58,562 bases of DNA from Branchiostoma floridae (GCF_000003815.2 NC_049981.1:2286140-2344701), one strand, 5' to 3'. Numbered from the stretch's first letter, positions 34,001-45,050 are shown. Numbers and translations are program-made. Notes: a model not told the origin generated them from the sequence alone.

Positions 34001-34479
34001 AGGAAAGGAATAGTGCATTGGTTTTGAGGGCTTGTGGGTTGTACTACTGTGGGAAGCACTCCCCCTAAAAGATTTCCATTTGTCACAGTTATCCATCAAT
34101 GTAGTAGAGGAATAAGTCCATTTTTTTCGTTGAGTAAGTTGGTCATCTTCGATTGTGAGTGGGTAACCGAAGAAATTACATTATACAGGTTATAATGTTT
34201 TTTCTGCCTCATTCCCATTCACTTATTAAAGATGGCGGATACTTTGTGAACCGCCTGACCGTATCCAATGATTTGATGATTGCGTATACAAAGTTATCTT
34301 GAGTCGTGTCTTTCTTCCAACTTTCTTCAAGAGGTATATTCCACCAAACGTCTTCTCTTCTACATCTCTTCTACAGGTTCAAGGATAACTTGGCTACTGT
34401 CGCCAGAGAGATCGAAAAGCGAAACCACCCATATGACTACCTGAATCCAAAGAACATTCCGAACGCCATCAGCATCTAG
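18308..34479 (+). CDS. PLAT-domain lipoxygenase (arachidonate lipoxygenase-like)
   Basis: Eighteen exons, all phases consistent, 667 codons: 18308-18337, 19560-19705, 20236-20408, 22035-22171, 24237-24281, 26347-26469, 27829-27926, 28797-28929, 29269-29367, 29983-30079, 31095-31212, 31348-31440, 31661-31721, 31845-31959, 32140-32219, 32803-32982, 33754-33926, 34377-34479. Residues ~11-120 form the PLAT membrane-binding domain; the rest is the catalytic domain ([31 protein letters not shown]). Iron ligands by alignment with 5-LOX: H354, H359, H547, N551 and the C-terminal Ile667 (NAISI-stop). The enzyme should add dioxygen to polyunsaturated fatty acids, giving hydroperoxides. The stereocontrol position (in QINSLAR) is Ala402, the residue typical of S-lipoxygenases. 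The first ten residues, [10 protein letters not shown], fit an N-myristoylation signal. The start has A at -3 and G at +4. A TATA-like box lies upstream and a poly(A) signal at 35291. I cannot tell the exact positional specificity. Confidence 0.95.
18526..19511. mobile_element. ~1-kb element with 13-bp terminal inverted repeats (lipoxygenase intron 1)
   Basis: Ends acctccatgaaat (18526-18538) and atttcatggaggt (19499-19511) are perfect inverted repeats. The interior holds ATGCAAAT/ATTTGCAT motifs and blocks (aactcaagaacgg, ctgcagcgcag...ctatctcgtgttctg) that recur in opposite orientation at 22480-23690 and partly at 55690-55890. No transposase is seen, so it would be non-autonomous. It ends 48 bp before exon 2. 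Confidence 0.65.
19795..20130 (+). repeat. Intronic segmental repeat, copy 1 (partner 24878-25270)
   Basis: Shares long blocks with intron 5: 'cctgcatgaaatattttgt', 'gcgtatggtgtgttgtg', 'agtgacctcaccatttcat' and 'gtgtatatagtgattcaccc'. The copy in intron 2 carries a (TA)n run at about 19892-19918. No exon is included in the duplicated part. Confidence 0.8.
20486..20617. mobile_element. Fold-back element in lipoxygenase intron 3
   Basis: Left arm (ccgcctcgatgtgtatatg and atggtcctttgctag) is complementary to the right arm (ctagcaaaggacc-like and catgtacaccgaggaacaggcgg). The arms are about 50 bp. It is MITE-like with no coding content. Confidence 0.7.
20918..21110 (+). repeat. Dispersed repeat, copy 2 (partner 17610-17835)
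   Basis: Same order of blocks as copy 1, with attgg pentamers and 'cttctgattggtccatgtcc'. It lies in intron 3 of the lipoxygenase. Confidence 0.75.
21725..21822 (+). repeat. Retroposon 3'-end-like fragment
   Basis: A short stem (cccgcacgcggctttgccgaatgtgccg) is followed by 'aataaagttcaaagttcaa', a tandem tail typical of CR1/L2-like 3' ends. No ORF remains. Confidence 0.45.
22655..23345 (+). repeat. ~247-bp tandem repeat with octamer motifs, three copies
   Basis: Copies start near 22664, 22913 and 23159 with cagctacatatgtgacaa. Each contains 'cattaattatgcaaat' followed within about 25 bp by a reverse 'atttgcat', and ends in 'catgacgatccgtcaacacg'. It lies in lipoxygenase intron 4. The larger unit 22480-23690 is an inverted relative of 18526-19511. 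Confidence 0.85.
23761..24012. mobile_element. Long fold-back element in lipoxygenase intron 4
   Basis: The outer arms (from 23761 starting actagcctggaatccagc, and to 24012) are almost perfect reverse complements over about 55 bp. An inner pair (taccggggctccttacactc vs its complement near 23905-23935) extends the hairpin. Related inner blocks occur at 50180-50305 and 52705-52835. No ORF of note; it is MITE-like. Confidence 0.85.
24777..24806 (+). repeat. (CCTA)n microsatellite
   Basis: Seven tandem CCTA units in intron 5 of the lipoxygenase. Confidence 0.9.
24878..25270 (+). repeat. Intronic segmental repeat, copy 2 (partner 19795-20130)
   Basis: Same blocks as copy 1 with small insertions (for example at about 24957-24975 and 25130-25165), so this copy is longer. 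Confidence 0.8.
25993..26247. mobile_element. Fold-back element in lipoxygenase intron 5
   Basis: Left arm 25995-26045 (aaggtgcactctcactgcac...gcgtcactgcggggttcg) pairs with right arm 26195-26246 (ending cagtgagagtgcacctt). The interior is about 150 bp of A/T-rich DNA. It lies 100 bp before exon 6. Confidence 0.85.
27100..27510 (+). promoter_or_regulatory. Cluster of TGACGTCA/TACGTCA and CCAAGATGG motifs (intronic)
   Basis: In intron 6 there are several CRE-like sites (atgacgtca near 27312 and 27326, tacgtca near 27488 and 27497) and two ccaagatgg motifs (27107, 27288) that resemble YY1 sites. The surrounding DNA is A/T-rich and may belong to a repeat. A regulatory role is speculative. Confidence 0.25.
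28055..28112 (+). repeat. (GT)n microsatellite
   Basis: GT dinucleotides with a few interruptions in lipoxygenase intron 7. Confidence 0.9.
32241..32372. mobile_element. Fold-back element in lipoxygenase intron 15
   Basis: Left arm (taatccccaagcagatctat from 32241) pairs with right arm (atagatctgcttggagatta to 32372). Internal caaagacagtat / ctgtctttg blocks also pair. A C-run (about 32307-32316) sits in the loop. Confidence 0.8.
33410..33715 (+). mobile_element. SINE-like element, degenerate tRNA head
   Basis: A B-box-like ttttcgaatccg is followed by gtgcccctgggaaagacact and ttcctcacttcacccgggt, the same body as the SINEs at 6027, 41095 and 54650. The tail contains two similar units around 'aacctggtgtgtt' (33590, 33657). 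It lies in lipoxygenase intron 16. Confidence 0.7.
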
Positions 34480-35300
34480 GAAAACGAGTCTACAGATGGA
34501 CTGGGTAAAACCGTTCTGAAATGAGATGGATATATTTAACTAATGATCTAATGATCGCCTAGCAGCAACTCATCGGCACATAAAGAACACTTAGACTTAT
34601 CACATTCAAATGGTAAAACCTGACTCAGTATCAGTAATGTAATATGATACCTAGAGGATGAAAACTGATTCTATCAGCAATGTAATGTGATACCTGCAGT
34701 ATGAAATCTAGATCTGTCAGTAATGCAATATGATACCTGACTCCACCAGTAATGTAATTTGGTACCTTACTCTAGGGACTCTTGTTTCGTGCTGTTTGTC
34801 GGTTTGAGCTGTTGTTTCAGAAGTCCACCTGTTGTTTGCTAATTTGGCTGTCATCTGAGGTGTTGTTTACTGATTTGTTCGTGTATTTGGGATGTTGTTT
34901 ACTGATTTGTTCGTGCATTTGGGATGGTGTTTGCAAATTTGTCTATTTGCGATGATGTTTCTTGACTTGTTTGTGTATTTGGGATGTTCTTTGTTGACTT
35001 GTGTATTTGGGATGTTGTTTACTGATTTGTTTGTTTGAGCTGTCATATATTTTTGGTGTGAGCTGTTTGTTGACTTGTTATTTCAGCTGTTGTGTGCACA
35101 TTTAAGACGTAAGAGAGATTTAAGGGTTTTATGATAACTTGTTAAATGTGTGAATTTGTGTAAATTTGACGATTCAATAGTAAGGAATATTACTTGCCTC
35201 CTAGCGACTTCATTCTGAATTGCAGTGGCCTCCATACTTAACTATAAACTTGACTTTTTGATGATCATCTATAGAGAACGAGATCAGAAAAATAAAATCA
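34480..35300 (+). other. Probable lipoxygenase 3' UTR
   Basis: It runs from the stop codon to the AATAAA at 35291-35296. It holds two tandem arrays: about four units containing 'gtaatgtaatatgatacct' at 34630-34770, and about six units built on 'tgttgtttactgatttgttc' with 'gtatttgggatg' at 34800-35060. No other gene is seen. Confidence 0.6.
35291..35296 (+). terminator. Candidate poly(A) signal AATAAA (lipoxygenase)
   Basis: The first canonical AATAAA found downstream of the lipoxygenase stop (about 810 nt away) that is followed by a T-rich stretch. Confidence 0.5.
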
Positions 35301-35559
35301 TCTGACTTTGACTTTTGCACCATCCGGTTGTTGAGGTTGGTATGTAGTACACGGACACTATACTATGGACACTGTATTAATTTTATGATATGTAGATCAA
35401 TCCAGAATTATTGTTATTCCGTTTTGGTACATGACAGGACTTTCGCAATTTTGATGAAGAATTTGACAGTACCGGGCAGATGATGCACGTTCATTGCACG
35501 AAATGACCTCGAACCCTGACGAATACGTACAGGTATTTGTATATTTGGCGAATGCGGGC

Positions 35560-35860
35560 GAATCCAACAACGGATTCGTAAGAAATCCGAACATCGAAAC
35601 GACAAAATCAGAAAACAAGGATATTCGACATATACGGAGCCGTATTCTGTCTGCATTTTTGGTGGATCCGACAAGGAATCCGTATCAAATTCGAACATCG
35701 GAAACCGTTATTCGGAACCACATCACGACAAAATCAGAAAAAAAAATTAAACGGATACGGAAACGTATATATTCTTTTAGTATGTTTGTGAATCCGTAAC
35801 ATATCCGGACATCGGAAACCGTTATTCGGAACAAGGAGTTTCGACAGATACCGAGCGGTA
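35560..35860 (+). repeat. ~110-bp tandem repeat, three diverged units
   Basis: Units contain 'aatccg...(a/t)ccg(a)acatcggaaac' at about 35571, 35674 and 35791, with 'cgacaaaatcagaaa' in between. It lies between the two convergent genes. Open frames on both strands follow the repeat and are not credible. Confidence 0.65.
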
Positions 35861-36376
35861 TAATTTAGGTTCGCACCTGCCAAATATGCTGTCAGATTCG
35901 ACATACGAACTTTCCAGAATCTATCACATATTCTGGCCCAGAATATCCAATTGGCGTATACAAATACGTACAGATACAGCACACAAATGTATATACATAT
36001 ATTTAATACAGAAACAATGACACAGATAGGTAAAACATATCACATGGTCACATTTGTCAAAAATAAATCTGGGCATCCAGAAATTGAATACATATGACTT
36101 ATATTTCGAACTTGAACATGATATTGATCAAACAACTGTAACATTCACTTAATACACACTACTGCTTCTAGCTCACTATATCCACAAACTGCGGAACCTT
36201 TGTGTTACACTGAATAACTGTGAAATTTTCCTAGTCCATTCTTCTACAAGATCGTAAATTATATACCACTCAGCTGTTTGTTTTTTCGTATCTTAAACCC
36301 GAAATGAATGCCTGTTGACCATCGGCCAGTATGAACAAGTCGCAAGTTATGAAGTTTCGTATCAAATATAATGCGA

Positions 36377-36534
36377 ACCAGGATGTACTTACTTTGCTTA
36401 CGTTACGGTGTCATTCAGACACTTTCCTCAGAGCTTCTGACTGGAGTTCTGCTTCTCGCCGCTATATGTAACCGATGTAGGTGGCGCTTTTGCGGCAAGA
36501 ACATAATCTTAAGCAAAATAAGTACATCCTGGTT
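36377..36534. mobile_element. Short fold-back element
   Basis: Left end aaccaggatgtacttacttt (36377) pairs with right end aaataagtacatcctggtt (to 36534), inverted repeats of about 25 bp with one or two mismatches. The interior is about 110 bp. MITE-like. Confidence 0.75.
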
Positions 36535-36835
36535 GTGTACAAGAATTCTCCTATATTCTACCAGCCCGAAGAAATTTTTTCGGAAATTGAATATATTTCT
36601 TGAAAATAATAAGACTGAAAGTAATAAAAACAGCTACAAGCTGATAAAAACAGCAACAAGCTGATAATTGATAAAAGAGATGTGTCCAAAAATATCTGTG
36701 TTTATGGTAAGATGCAATTGCCATCCACCCCATACACAGTACACAAAAGACCAAAACATAGCATGGTGTGTTTTGACCTAAATATTGAGCAGGGAAGGAC
36801 AAGGCGTTACACCCTGACGATGACTGACTTCTGGT

Positions 36836-39800
36836 TCAAACGTCACTGGGCTGTGGATAAAGCTTTTCCGTGACGCCCGCCTCTACTTCAATCACGTCCT
36901 CATTTCTATCCTTTCTGGAAGACATTCTATCCCAAATGGAAGACACAGAAACCTGCATAATGATAAAAACTAGAAGAAGTGCACAGCAACAACCCATAAA
37001 TAGATACAAAATCGAGCGGGGGCCTACATGTTCGAAAAGGTAGCCCGTTGCAGAGCTCGACGCGGTGCCTCCAATAGCGGCGCCGATCAGGCACAGAGCA
37101 AACACAACTGGGGACGCTTCTAAGTTCTGATTGGCCCAGGCGTTCCCGCCGGGCACGATGGGCGCCACCGCAAGGCCGCACACGCACGTGAGGACCCAGA
37201 ACACAGTCTTATTGGTGGCGCCCCAGAATGCCATCGCCACGGCGGCGGCACACAGGCTCGTGAGTTCCACCGACAGCATGACGTGAACAGGCACCCAGGC
37301 GGCGACTGCGGTGGACAGCCAGCGCATGACGGCGATGCAGACCCAGAAGCTGGAGTAGACGACATTCGCGTCGGCCTTGCCGTACATCCGGGTCTCTACC
37401 AGGTACGACACCATGTACTGCGTGAAAGCGCTCATCTGGGCCTGAACCAGGATGTAAAACAACAGCAGAAGGAACAACAGTAGAGAAGCCTTGCCGCTAC
37501 TTCCTGTAAAAATGGACAAAAGCCGTTGTTATATATACTACAATGCTTAACTTTCTTCCAACATAAAAGTATACACTGATCAAATTTTCAACGACCATTA
37601 TCACCTTCTTCGGGATCAATAGTAGCCCCTCACTTCTGAACGTTAACTCGCGAGAGGTACTTAATGACATTATTAACACGTGAGCTTTCGAATACGTGAC
37701 GACAGCAATTGGTCAAATGTGTCAGAACGTTTATATCGCCCACCGTCTCTGTTGACTGTTGGCTGGAGTGCCCTGATGTATATGACTATTACTGTACGTT
37801 TATGCTCTTGCAAGCCTAGTAAAATGTTAAGGCCAGTTAAAGTTCAAAGTATAATTTCAATGATACACGTATGTGTCATTGAAAACTACGGAACATTAAT
37901 ATTGAAAAGGGCATTTCTCTCATTGCTGTTGCGTGATCAATAGAGTGACACTTGTCTGTTTTATCTAAGTTACAATATCGGCAAATAAATGGCAAGTTCT
38001 TTGCTACAAAGGAAAGCTTTTATGTTTACCTTTAAGAAACCGCCCTGGAGAGAAGGAAACAGAGATTGACTGCGGAGTTTTCTTGACCTTGACCTTCCTC
38101 CGTTCGGGGTGGGCCATGTCGCTGTACTGGAAGTAGAAGAACAGAACAAACATGGCGAACTGGGCCGCGGCGACACCTGCGTACGGCCACTGGATGTGTG
38201 ACGTCAGCCTGGCCTGGTCCATTGTGAGCGGAGGGGGTGTTGCCTGGTCCACTGTGAGCTGAGGGGGTACGGAACGTTCCACTGGGAAGGGGAGGGGTGT
38301 CGTGCCGTTGGACGGTTTGCGGTCAGGGGACACAAAGGGGATGACGATGAGCTGGATGGCGAAGGAGCCGAGCGGGTAGCCGGCCTGTGTGGCGTGTAGA
38401 GGGACGGAAGCCTGCTCTCCCCACAGCTGCGTGCACAGGACGGTCACGGCTGGGAACAAACAAATTAACAAACAAAATATTTACTACACAAACAACTAGA
38501 ATATTTTGACGTACGCATGGTCCCCCATAGCTGGGTGCACAGGACGGTCACGGCTGGGAACAAACAAGTAAACAAACAAAACATCTACTAAACACACAAC
38601 TATGTATATTCTGACGTACGCCTGGTCCCCCATAGCTGGGTGCATAGGACTGTCACGCACGGCTGGGAACAAAAAAAAATGTTATCTAAAGTAATTATAA
38701 GACGAAAAGCCTTGCCATAACTAAATAACTTTCAGCTAAATTTACATGATTCGCTTCACCACCCCAGTTGTACTACTCGTTCCGCTCACCATGGACTACT
38801 TATTTCCTTTACTGAACCTATGTCCCCATCCGGTTCTTGCATGATGGTGGGTCCTCGCAGATTTGTAGTTAACTTTGATGTAGGGGCTGAATTCAGACTG
38901 TACCACCATCTTTGTAGTTCTCAATGGGATTATACTATACTACTGACCTGTATCTGTGAAACCGTGCCCCCAGCCGGCGATGTGCTGCATTACAACAAGT
39001 CCCCACAAACTGGTGGCATAGGGGGTACCAACAGTGCCCACCCCCGCTAGGAAAAAGGACGATCCCAGCACCAGCCATGCGTACTGGGGCAGGAGGTCCA
39101 TGAACAGACCCCCCGCGACGGCTGACAGGAAGTACCCCACGGTGTGTCCCGCGAGAACTCGCGAGATTTCCTCGTAGCCAACTCCGAGACGATCCTTCAG
39201 GTCAATCAGCGTCGGGTCCACGATACGGAAATACAAACCCTGGAAAATAAATAAAGATGAAGGCAGAATCTTTTAGATGTTGATCGGAATTGAACTGCAT
39301 AAGTTCAAGGCATAGTTTAAGTTAGGTGAAAAAATATCTTCGGAACCATGGAGGATAAATGACGTGACTTGCATTTCACTTCTAGAAACTTTCTACTTCA
39401 ACTGTAAAAACGTGAATGGAACACAGGATCGGATGGAATGCAACTGCTGTCAATAGCAATTTAGGTTTGCCTTAACACCTCAAACGACCTCAAAGAACCT
39501 AAAACGGCGCTAATATGCAGTGTACATGGGGCAACGACCTTTTGTGGCACTCTGGGTACATTGTTTATACAATTATTATTCTCTTATTCATACAATATAT
39601 TCTATGTGTAGTTTTCCTTAATGTGTAATGTGTAGATGGTTATATTCTTGGATGAGATTAGGATCGTTGTTAAACAAGCTGCGAGGCATAGGCATGCAAT
39701 GACTATGACACAAACAACGTTCTTTATGTATACGTCGCCCCCACTTGCTTTATTTGGCTTCGATCGTAGTTCTCATTACAGTTACCGAACCATGACATTT

Positions 39801-40131
39801 AATGCAAAATCATCATAAATCATGATAACTTAAACAATGAATGTTATGCTTCTCATTCCTCCGTGTTTAACCAAATAGACCCTGTGACGTCACGTGCAAA
39901 CACCCTGTTGCCATAGTAACAGTTACCCACCATACAGAACATGGCCAGCACCAGCGCTGCCGTCCGGATGACCCGCCGGTCAGTCACCTTTGCCCCCAGT
40001 GCTGCCGCCTTCTCCGTGACACCTGCGAGCGTAAGGCGCTGTCCAGACGTGACGGCGTCTTGAGTCGTTGTCTTGGCTCCTTGATTCTCGGCAAGAGACA
40101 CTATAAGTACCGGTCGAGTGTCTTGAGACAT
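36836..40131 (-). CDS. Major facilitator superfamily transporter, MFSD4/SGLT1-like
   Basis: Four exons on the minus strand with matching phases: 40131-39931, 39239-38948, 38449-38030, 37503-36836; 526 codons. The GLYFRIVDPTLIDLK start of exon 2, the Y-EIS-VLAGHTVGY segment, GWGHGFTDT and VLCTQLWGEQ resemble the 'GPTLLDL...EIS...G...D' pattern of MFSD4 / sodium-dependent glucose transporter 1-like proteins (SLC60). About 12 hydrophobic segments are expected: six in exons 1-3, with a hydrophilic loop at residues ~205-245 carrying an N-glycosylation sequon (N212-G-T), and six from the end of exon 3 through exon 4. The C-terminal tail is acidic and cytosolic in MFS topology. The substrate cannot be read from sequence. 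The start ATG has A at -3. The gene converges on the lipoxygenase. MFS is firm; the subfamily is likely. Confidence 0.88.
38515..38672 (-). repeat. Two extra copies of a splice acceptor plus exon start (transporter intron 2)
   Basis: The acceptor and first ~35 bases of exon 3 (true junction at 38449/38450) recur with acceptors at 38554/38555 and 38663/38664. Each is flanked by the same 'gggaacaaacaa' side and an A/C-rich intronic block. Unit length is 104-110 bp. Both copies keep the AG. Confidence 0.88.
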
Positions 40132-41090
40132 GGTCTCTCCTCGTTGGTGAGTCTTCGGGTAGAAAACTACCGGGAAGAGTTTTGCTTTGAATTATTGAAA
40201 GTAGGTGGCAAGTAAACTTTGGTGGCTTTTCCTAGCAAACATCTGCTTAGAACTAGGCCTTGTAAAACTTTGATCTACATCCCTAAATGGCCTTTAGTAA
40301 CCTGTACAAGGCTAGTTACATTGTACTTTAATCGATTGAGGTCGATACATACGTGACGAACACTGTAGGACAAAATCGTAATTCTTCTCCAGCGACCGGC
40401 AAAGGAATTAAGCTGAGACTTCGTATAGAATTTTCATTAAAGGACTGAAAGTGAAGATTATACATAGACACACTAATTCCTACAAACCCGTCTAAAGATG
40501 GCGCATACTTTTTGTCATGCCCTCTCAGAAAAACCATAAGAAATCCGCCATTAATTTGGTAGTGTCAATCTCTATCCGGCTATATACCCCAGTAGTACAT
40601 TATTCACGCATTAGACTAACCTGTAATACCTCTTCAGTCACCTAGGGAACCTAGTGTAAAACATCAAGTAACATTCAATTTGGTTGATTTCAATACAGAT
40701 ATACACGTTAATGAAAACCTACCTGAAGGTAGCACAGTTTTCAGAGTCCACACTGCCACACTGTATGTTCTGCCGCTGATATTAGGTAAGCCAGACCGCG
40801 TTGTCGACACGGGACCGGTACAGACTAGTTAATACGTAACCAGATTGTCAGCAAAAAAAATTGGGGCAGGTCGACATTTTGCGTGCACGTTTGTAGACTT
40901 TGATACAAGAGGTGAAGTATAGGACGACCTCTTTCACGTGTACACTGCGTGATCGCGGTATTACAGGACAAGGGGCATTAATGGCGTGTCTATTAGATCA
41001 AGATCATGAATACGCCATTGTCGTCCATAGTCCTGTAGTCATAGTTTTTTTTTAGAGTAGCATTGTACTGATTGCTTTGTCATTGTTGCC
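40132..41090. other. Upstream region of the transporter gene, no gene seen
   Basis: The promoter should lie here, but no clear TATA box is visible on the minus strand. No coding signal. Confidence 0.4.
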
Positions 41091-41094
41091 ATAA

Positions 41095-41425
41095 GTGGGA
41101 CCGCGTAGCTCAGTTGCAGCATGTTCGGCTCGGAACCGAGAAGTCTCGGTTTCGAATCCGGCTGCCGTGTCACCGTGCCGGCTGCCGTGCCTTTGGGAAA
41201 GGCATTTTACACGACTTTCCTCACTTTACTCAGGTGAAAATGAGTACTAGGGCCGTCCCTCGGATAGGACGTTAAATGGAGGTCCCGTGTATGGGGAGAG
41301 TCATACCCCATGCACGTTAAAGAACCCCCACACGTGCGATGGTGCGGTAGGGAATCTCCCGAGCAGCCCTCGTAACCCCTGCTTCGCCTATTGGGTCAGT
41401 TAGTCCTCAATCATAGTGAGTATTG
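41095..41425 (+). mobile_element. tRNA-derived SINE (second subfamily)
   Basis: The head ggaccgcgtagctcagttg plus B-box-like ggtttcgaatccg resembles a tRNA. The body shares tttgggaaaggcattttaca and cgactttcctcactttact with the other SINEs. It then continues into a different 3' part, with 'ggacgttaaatggaggtccc' and 'cacgttaaagaaccccc'. It is not a functional tRNA: the anticodon arm is irregular and a SINE body follows. Confidence 0.82.
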
Positions 41426-41720
41426 GGCTGGTCACAATCATGATGTTTCTGACCTAGGGCGAAGTGATGCTGTTACAGTTAACCCGTAACCTTAAGTGGC
41501 CTTCAGGTCTTCTTACGTTGAAGTAAAAACAACTGTACCGTATACAACTGTCCAACAATAAAAGTTCATTCTCTCATACTTATAATAAACTTGAGGAAAC
41601 CTTTTATTTATTTATTTCATTATTGGTTTTGCTGTTCAGGACAGTCTTTCTTGAGTAGTCTTTTTAACGTGCTCAAGTTATAGATATCATGAAACACGGG
41701 AGTTTAACCCTCTTTCAGCG

Positions 41721-42052
41721 TAGCTAAAGCTAAGGGCACAACGTACGTGCAAATAAGTGCTGTCTACGTGCCAAAACGTGGGCAATCTTTTGGGATCCGT
41801 AAGTGGTAAGTACCACCTCCGTACGAACTCGTAGGAAATCCGACGAATTTTGGAGCACTCAGACACGCCGTAGGACTTTACGTGCAGGCCAAACTTTGTG
41901 TGCCATCGGGCTGCGGATTCGCCCCACGTACGCAAGTGCCAGTACAGGCGACGCGCCTGCCCTGTACAGCCTGAACGTGTTCAGAAATACATGGCCTCCC
42001 CCAAAAAACGTACGGACAAAGTGCACGTACGGCGGGTTGTGCCCTTAGCTTT
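41721..42052. mobile_element. Fold-back element (~330 bp)
   Basis: Left arm tagctaaagctaagggcaca (41721) pairs with right arm tgtgcccttagcttta (to 42052), and further acgtacgtgc/gcacgtac blocks pair. Open frames inside are not conserved with anything known. Confidence 0.7.
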
Positions 42053-42211
42053 ATAGAAACACTATAATCTATATACATCGTGCGACCATCGGCATCGTAC
42101 GATAGGTAACGTAGGGCGTTTTTGCCTATTTTGGTACAGCCATGCACGTGTCCTGCAAAGTTCAGCAGTCTTGCTACACCAGGTGGACTTGGTCCGGGCA
42201 ACTCACCAGAA

Positions 42212-42272
42212 ATAATGATGATGCTGATGATGATGATGATGATAACGAGGATGATGATGATGGTGATGATGA
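42212..42272 (+). repeat. (GAT)n microsatellite
   Basis: GAT/GAC trinucleotides interrupted by single substitutions. Confidence 0.85.
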
Positions 42273-42399
42273 CACACATCTTACATCATTTTCGGTGATT
42301 GGTTCTGTCACAGCCTGCCTGAAAATCATAGGGCATCAAAATCGTACGACGATCGTACGACGTGTGTGGACGCGCCCTAAATGTTCTCATTACGATCGA

Positions 42400-45050
42400 T
42401 AACACAGATCCCGTCGTTTCAGGTATGACGATAGATGAGTGTGTGGTGTAAGGTTCAAATCCCATACCCAGGCTTCGTCTCCTGTCTATTGAGACAATTT
42501 AAAAATTGTTATAACCCTCCAGTGTTCCGGCGTTGCTGAAATAAATGTAGTTCTTCGGGATATAATCGAGTCGGAAATAACGTTCAACCTCCTTGTTACA
42601 ATTACTGTAACTTTCCCAGTTTCACGGGCGAAAGACAGCAGATTCTGTCCGAAACTCCTAACCCTTTTTCCAGTTGCTTGTCAATTCGTAACTATTATTT
42701 GGAGTTACTGTGACGATTTCAGAATACGATTCAAATCTGAGTCCGCGTATCCCCCTCCCCCCCTCAGACCCCACTTCAATGGTAGGTCCCAACATTAATG
42801 AGTCCATAATATAATGGAAAACATTTAAAAACTCGCAATCTGCACATCGCTGTCCCCTAAAGTACCCCCTTGCTTTTCTCCAGCCGGCCTATGTAATTAA
42901 ATTGCTTTTGAATGTCCTTTCATGTTTAAGCATAAGAACTCGCAGTAAACTTTGTCATTTTAATAAACATTACCGCCACCCAAAAATGCCATAAACCACA
43001 GCTACACAACCAGAACAAAATAAGTGAAATCAACCTAGCTCGTAAAAATTCTCCGACGTGCCCTAATGGACTAGGCGGGCAGGGTACACTCCAACCACCG
43101 TAGAGAGTCCTGGGAGCTCCCGGTGATATGTTTACTAGGCTAATGAGCCTAGCGCTGCAGGCGGTGGTGCGGACTGGACAAACCGGTCCTCACACCCCCG
43201 TCCTCGCCTATCCCGCCTGAGACAAACGAAGAGGTGAAAGTCTCCAGGTGTCCCAACAAACAAGGTTTTGCCACCGTTCCAGGTGTGACAGCAGGTACGT
43301 AACACTGTTTTGTAAGGGCACTCAAAGTAATGTTGTAAATACAGATCGTTTTCAGAACTTTTCCGCCGTTACTGTAACGGAAATCATCAAGAGGCACAAC
43401 ATAGCTTCGCCATCTTTAAAAAAGTGTGTTTGAATACCCACAAATTATGCGCTGCGGGTCTTTTTCTCTGATTCCATTCTGAACCTTACACGATGTTCGA
43501 ACAGAGAATTGATTATACCTACGCACAACGTCATATCCGTCGTACGACAGCTTTACGACAGCAATGTTAGGGACTTATTGTAGCAGTTGTGCATGTGTCG
43601 TACGGTGGAGACAGTGAGTCGTCGCAGATCCTCGCCGTCGATTGGTTCTGCCATAGGAAAACCTTGTGACAAGGAGTCCCGCGACAAGTGTCACTGTGTC
43701 TTTTGTTTGAGTTAGCTGGAAAAACATTTCGTAATTATTGACATCAAACCATGTCTGTACGTGACAGAATGCATGAAAAGAAAGCATGACTCAAATTCAA
43801 ACTTTCAACGCAACACAACAACAACTCACCACCAGACTGCACTCAAATTCATATTCTGTATACGTTTTAGGTGTGTTTGTGTGTGTGCGTGGTGGGGAGT
43901 GGGGGCGATGACACATTAAAGACCCGAATACGTAGAGGAGGGGAGGGTAGCTTCTTACACCATCTTGACGCCTCCAGGGAATAACATAATTATAGTAGAC
44001 TATTATCAACAGATGTGGTACGAATGGAAGGTTTGTTCCATGTTTCTCCACAGTACAAAGCAGTAGATGTGTTCATGCGTTGAATCAGGAAGTGTGCAAA
44101 CTTCTTAGACTGATCTGCTCGACCTTCACCTGTTCGGTCTACGGAAGGTTTTTGCACAAAATGTCAAACGAAGGGACAAAAGAACGAGGAAAGTGGGCTG
44201 TAGGGACGTTACATATGCCATATAGAAGGAAGATGAGGGTATACGTTGATTTCAGTTTTTCCTCGTTTCAAAATCTTGCTGGCTAAGCAGATATTTCCTT
44301 TGGGGGGGGGGGGGGGCTTATCCGATATCATCATCATTTTATCCCCGTTCAGCCGAATACATGGTGAACCCCAACTATGGTGTCCCTGTAGGACCATAGT
44401 AATATGGCGTGCTCCCCTCGGGCAAGACCTAATTTATGGAAATTACCTGACTGAGTTTACAACGTAAGTCAACTGTAAGTCATAAGAAACCTCGTAATAA
44501 TTTTGAAAGTAGACTGAAAGCTATGAACTCAATGAGGTAAATAAGACACTGTTTAATTCCTGATGAATGTTGTTATTGATGCTGATACGTAGAGCTAAAT
44601 ATAGCCGCACAAACAATCCGTTGCAACGCCTCAGGCAGTTTTTCACATCATTTGGGGGCATTTCAGTCATCAAAAATACAGAATGCTAATCTATCTATCT
44701 AGGCTAAGTCTATGCTTTACAGCGTTGACTTTCAAAACACCCTTCTAAGGCTTTAAATCGATTATAAAGCATGTATTGGTTCAGAGACATATACTATAAT
44801 TATGCTGTTGCTGTCCTCGCCAAACCATTAGAACCTATACGGCCACAGGTCAAGTGAGAGCCCACCGGCAGTTCTGTACATTCTTAAGCATATGTCACTC
44901 ATTTAAAAATAGCCATTCCATGTCACAACTTTAGTCAGCTGAAGCATATGGGCTGAACTAGACACAAAATATTTACTACGTAGTCGGAACTTAGTACCCG
45001 TTCTTCTGATTGTTGTTCCGCCCATACAATGGCGGTTGTTGTAACTTATA
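42400..45050. other. Intergenic, no gene seen
   Basis: It holds a G run (44303-44316) and GT-rich stretches. No ORF resembles a known protein, and I found no repeat family with a clear boundary. Confidence 0.5.

Noticed and set aside
41095-41170. tRNA gene in the head of the repeat at 41095
   Set aside because: A and B boxes are recognisable, but the arms do not fold cleanly and the sequence continues into a SINE body shared with three other copies.
41878-42279. 133-codon minus-strand open frame with an Ile-rich start
   Set aside because: The Ile-rich part is the GAT microsatellite in antisense and the rest lies in a fold-back element.
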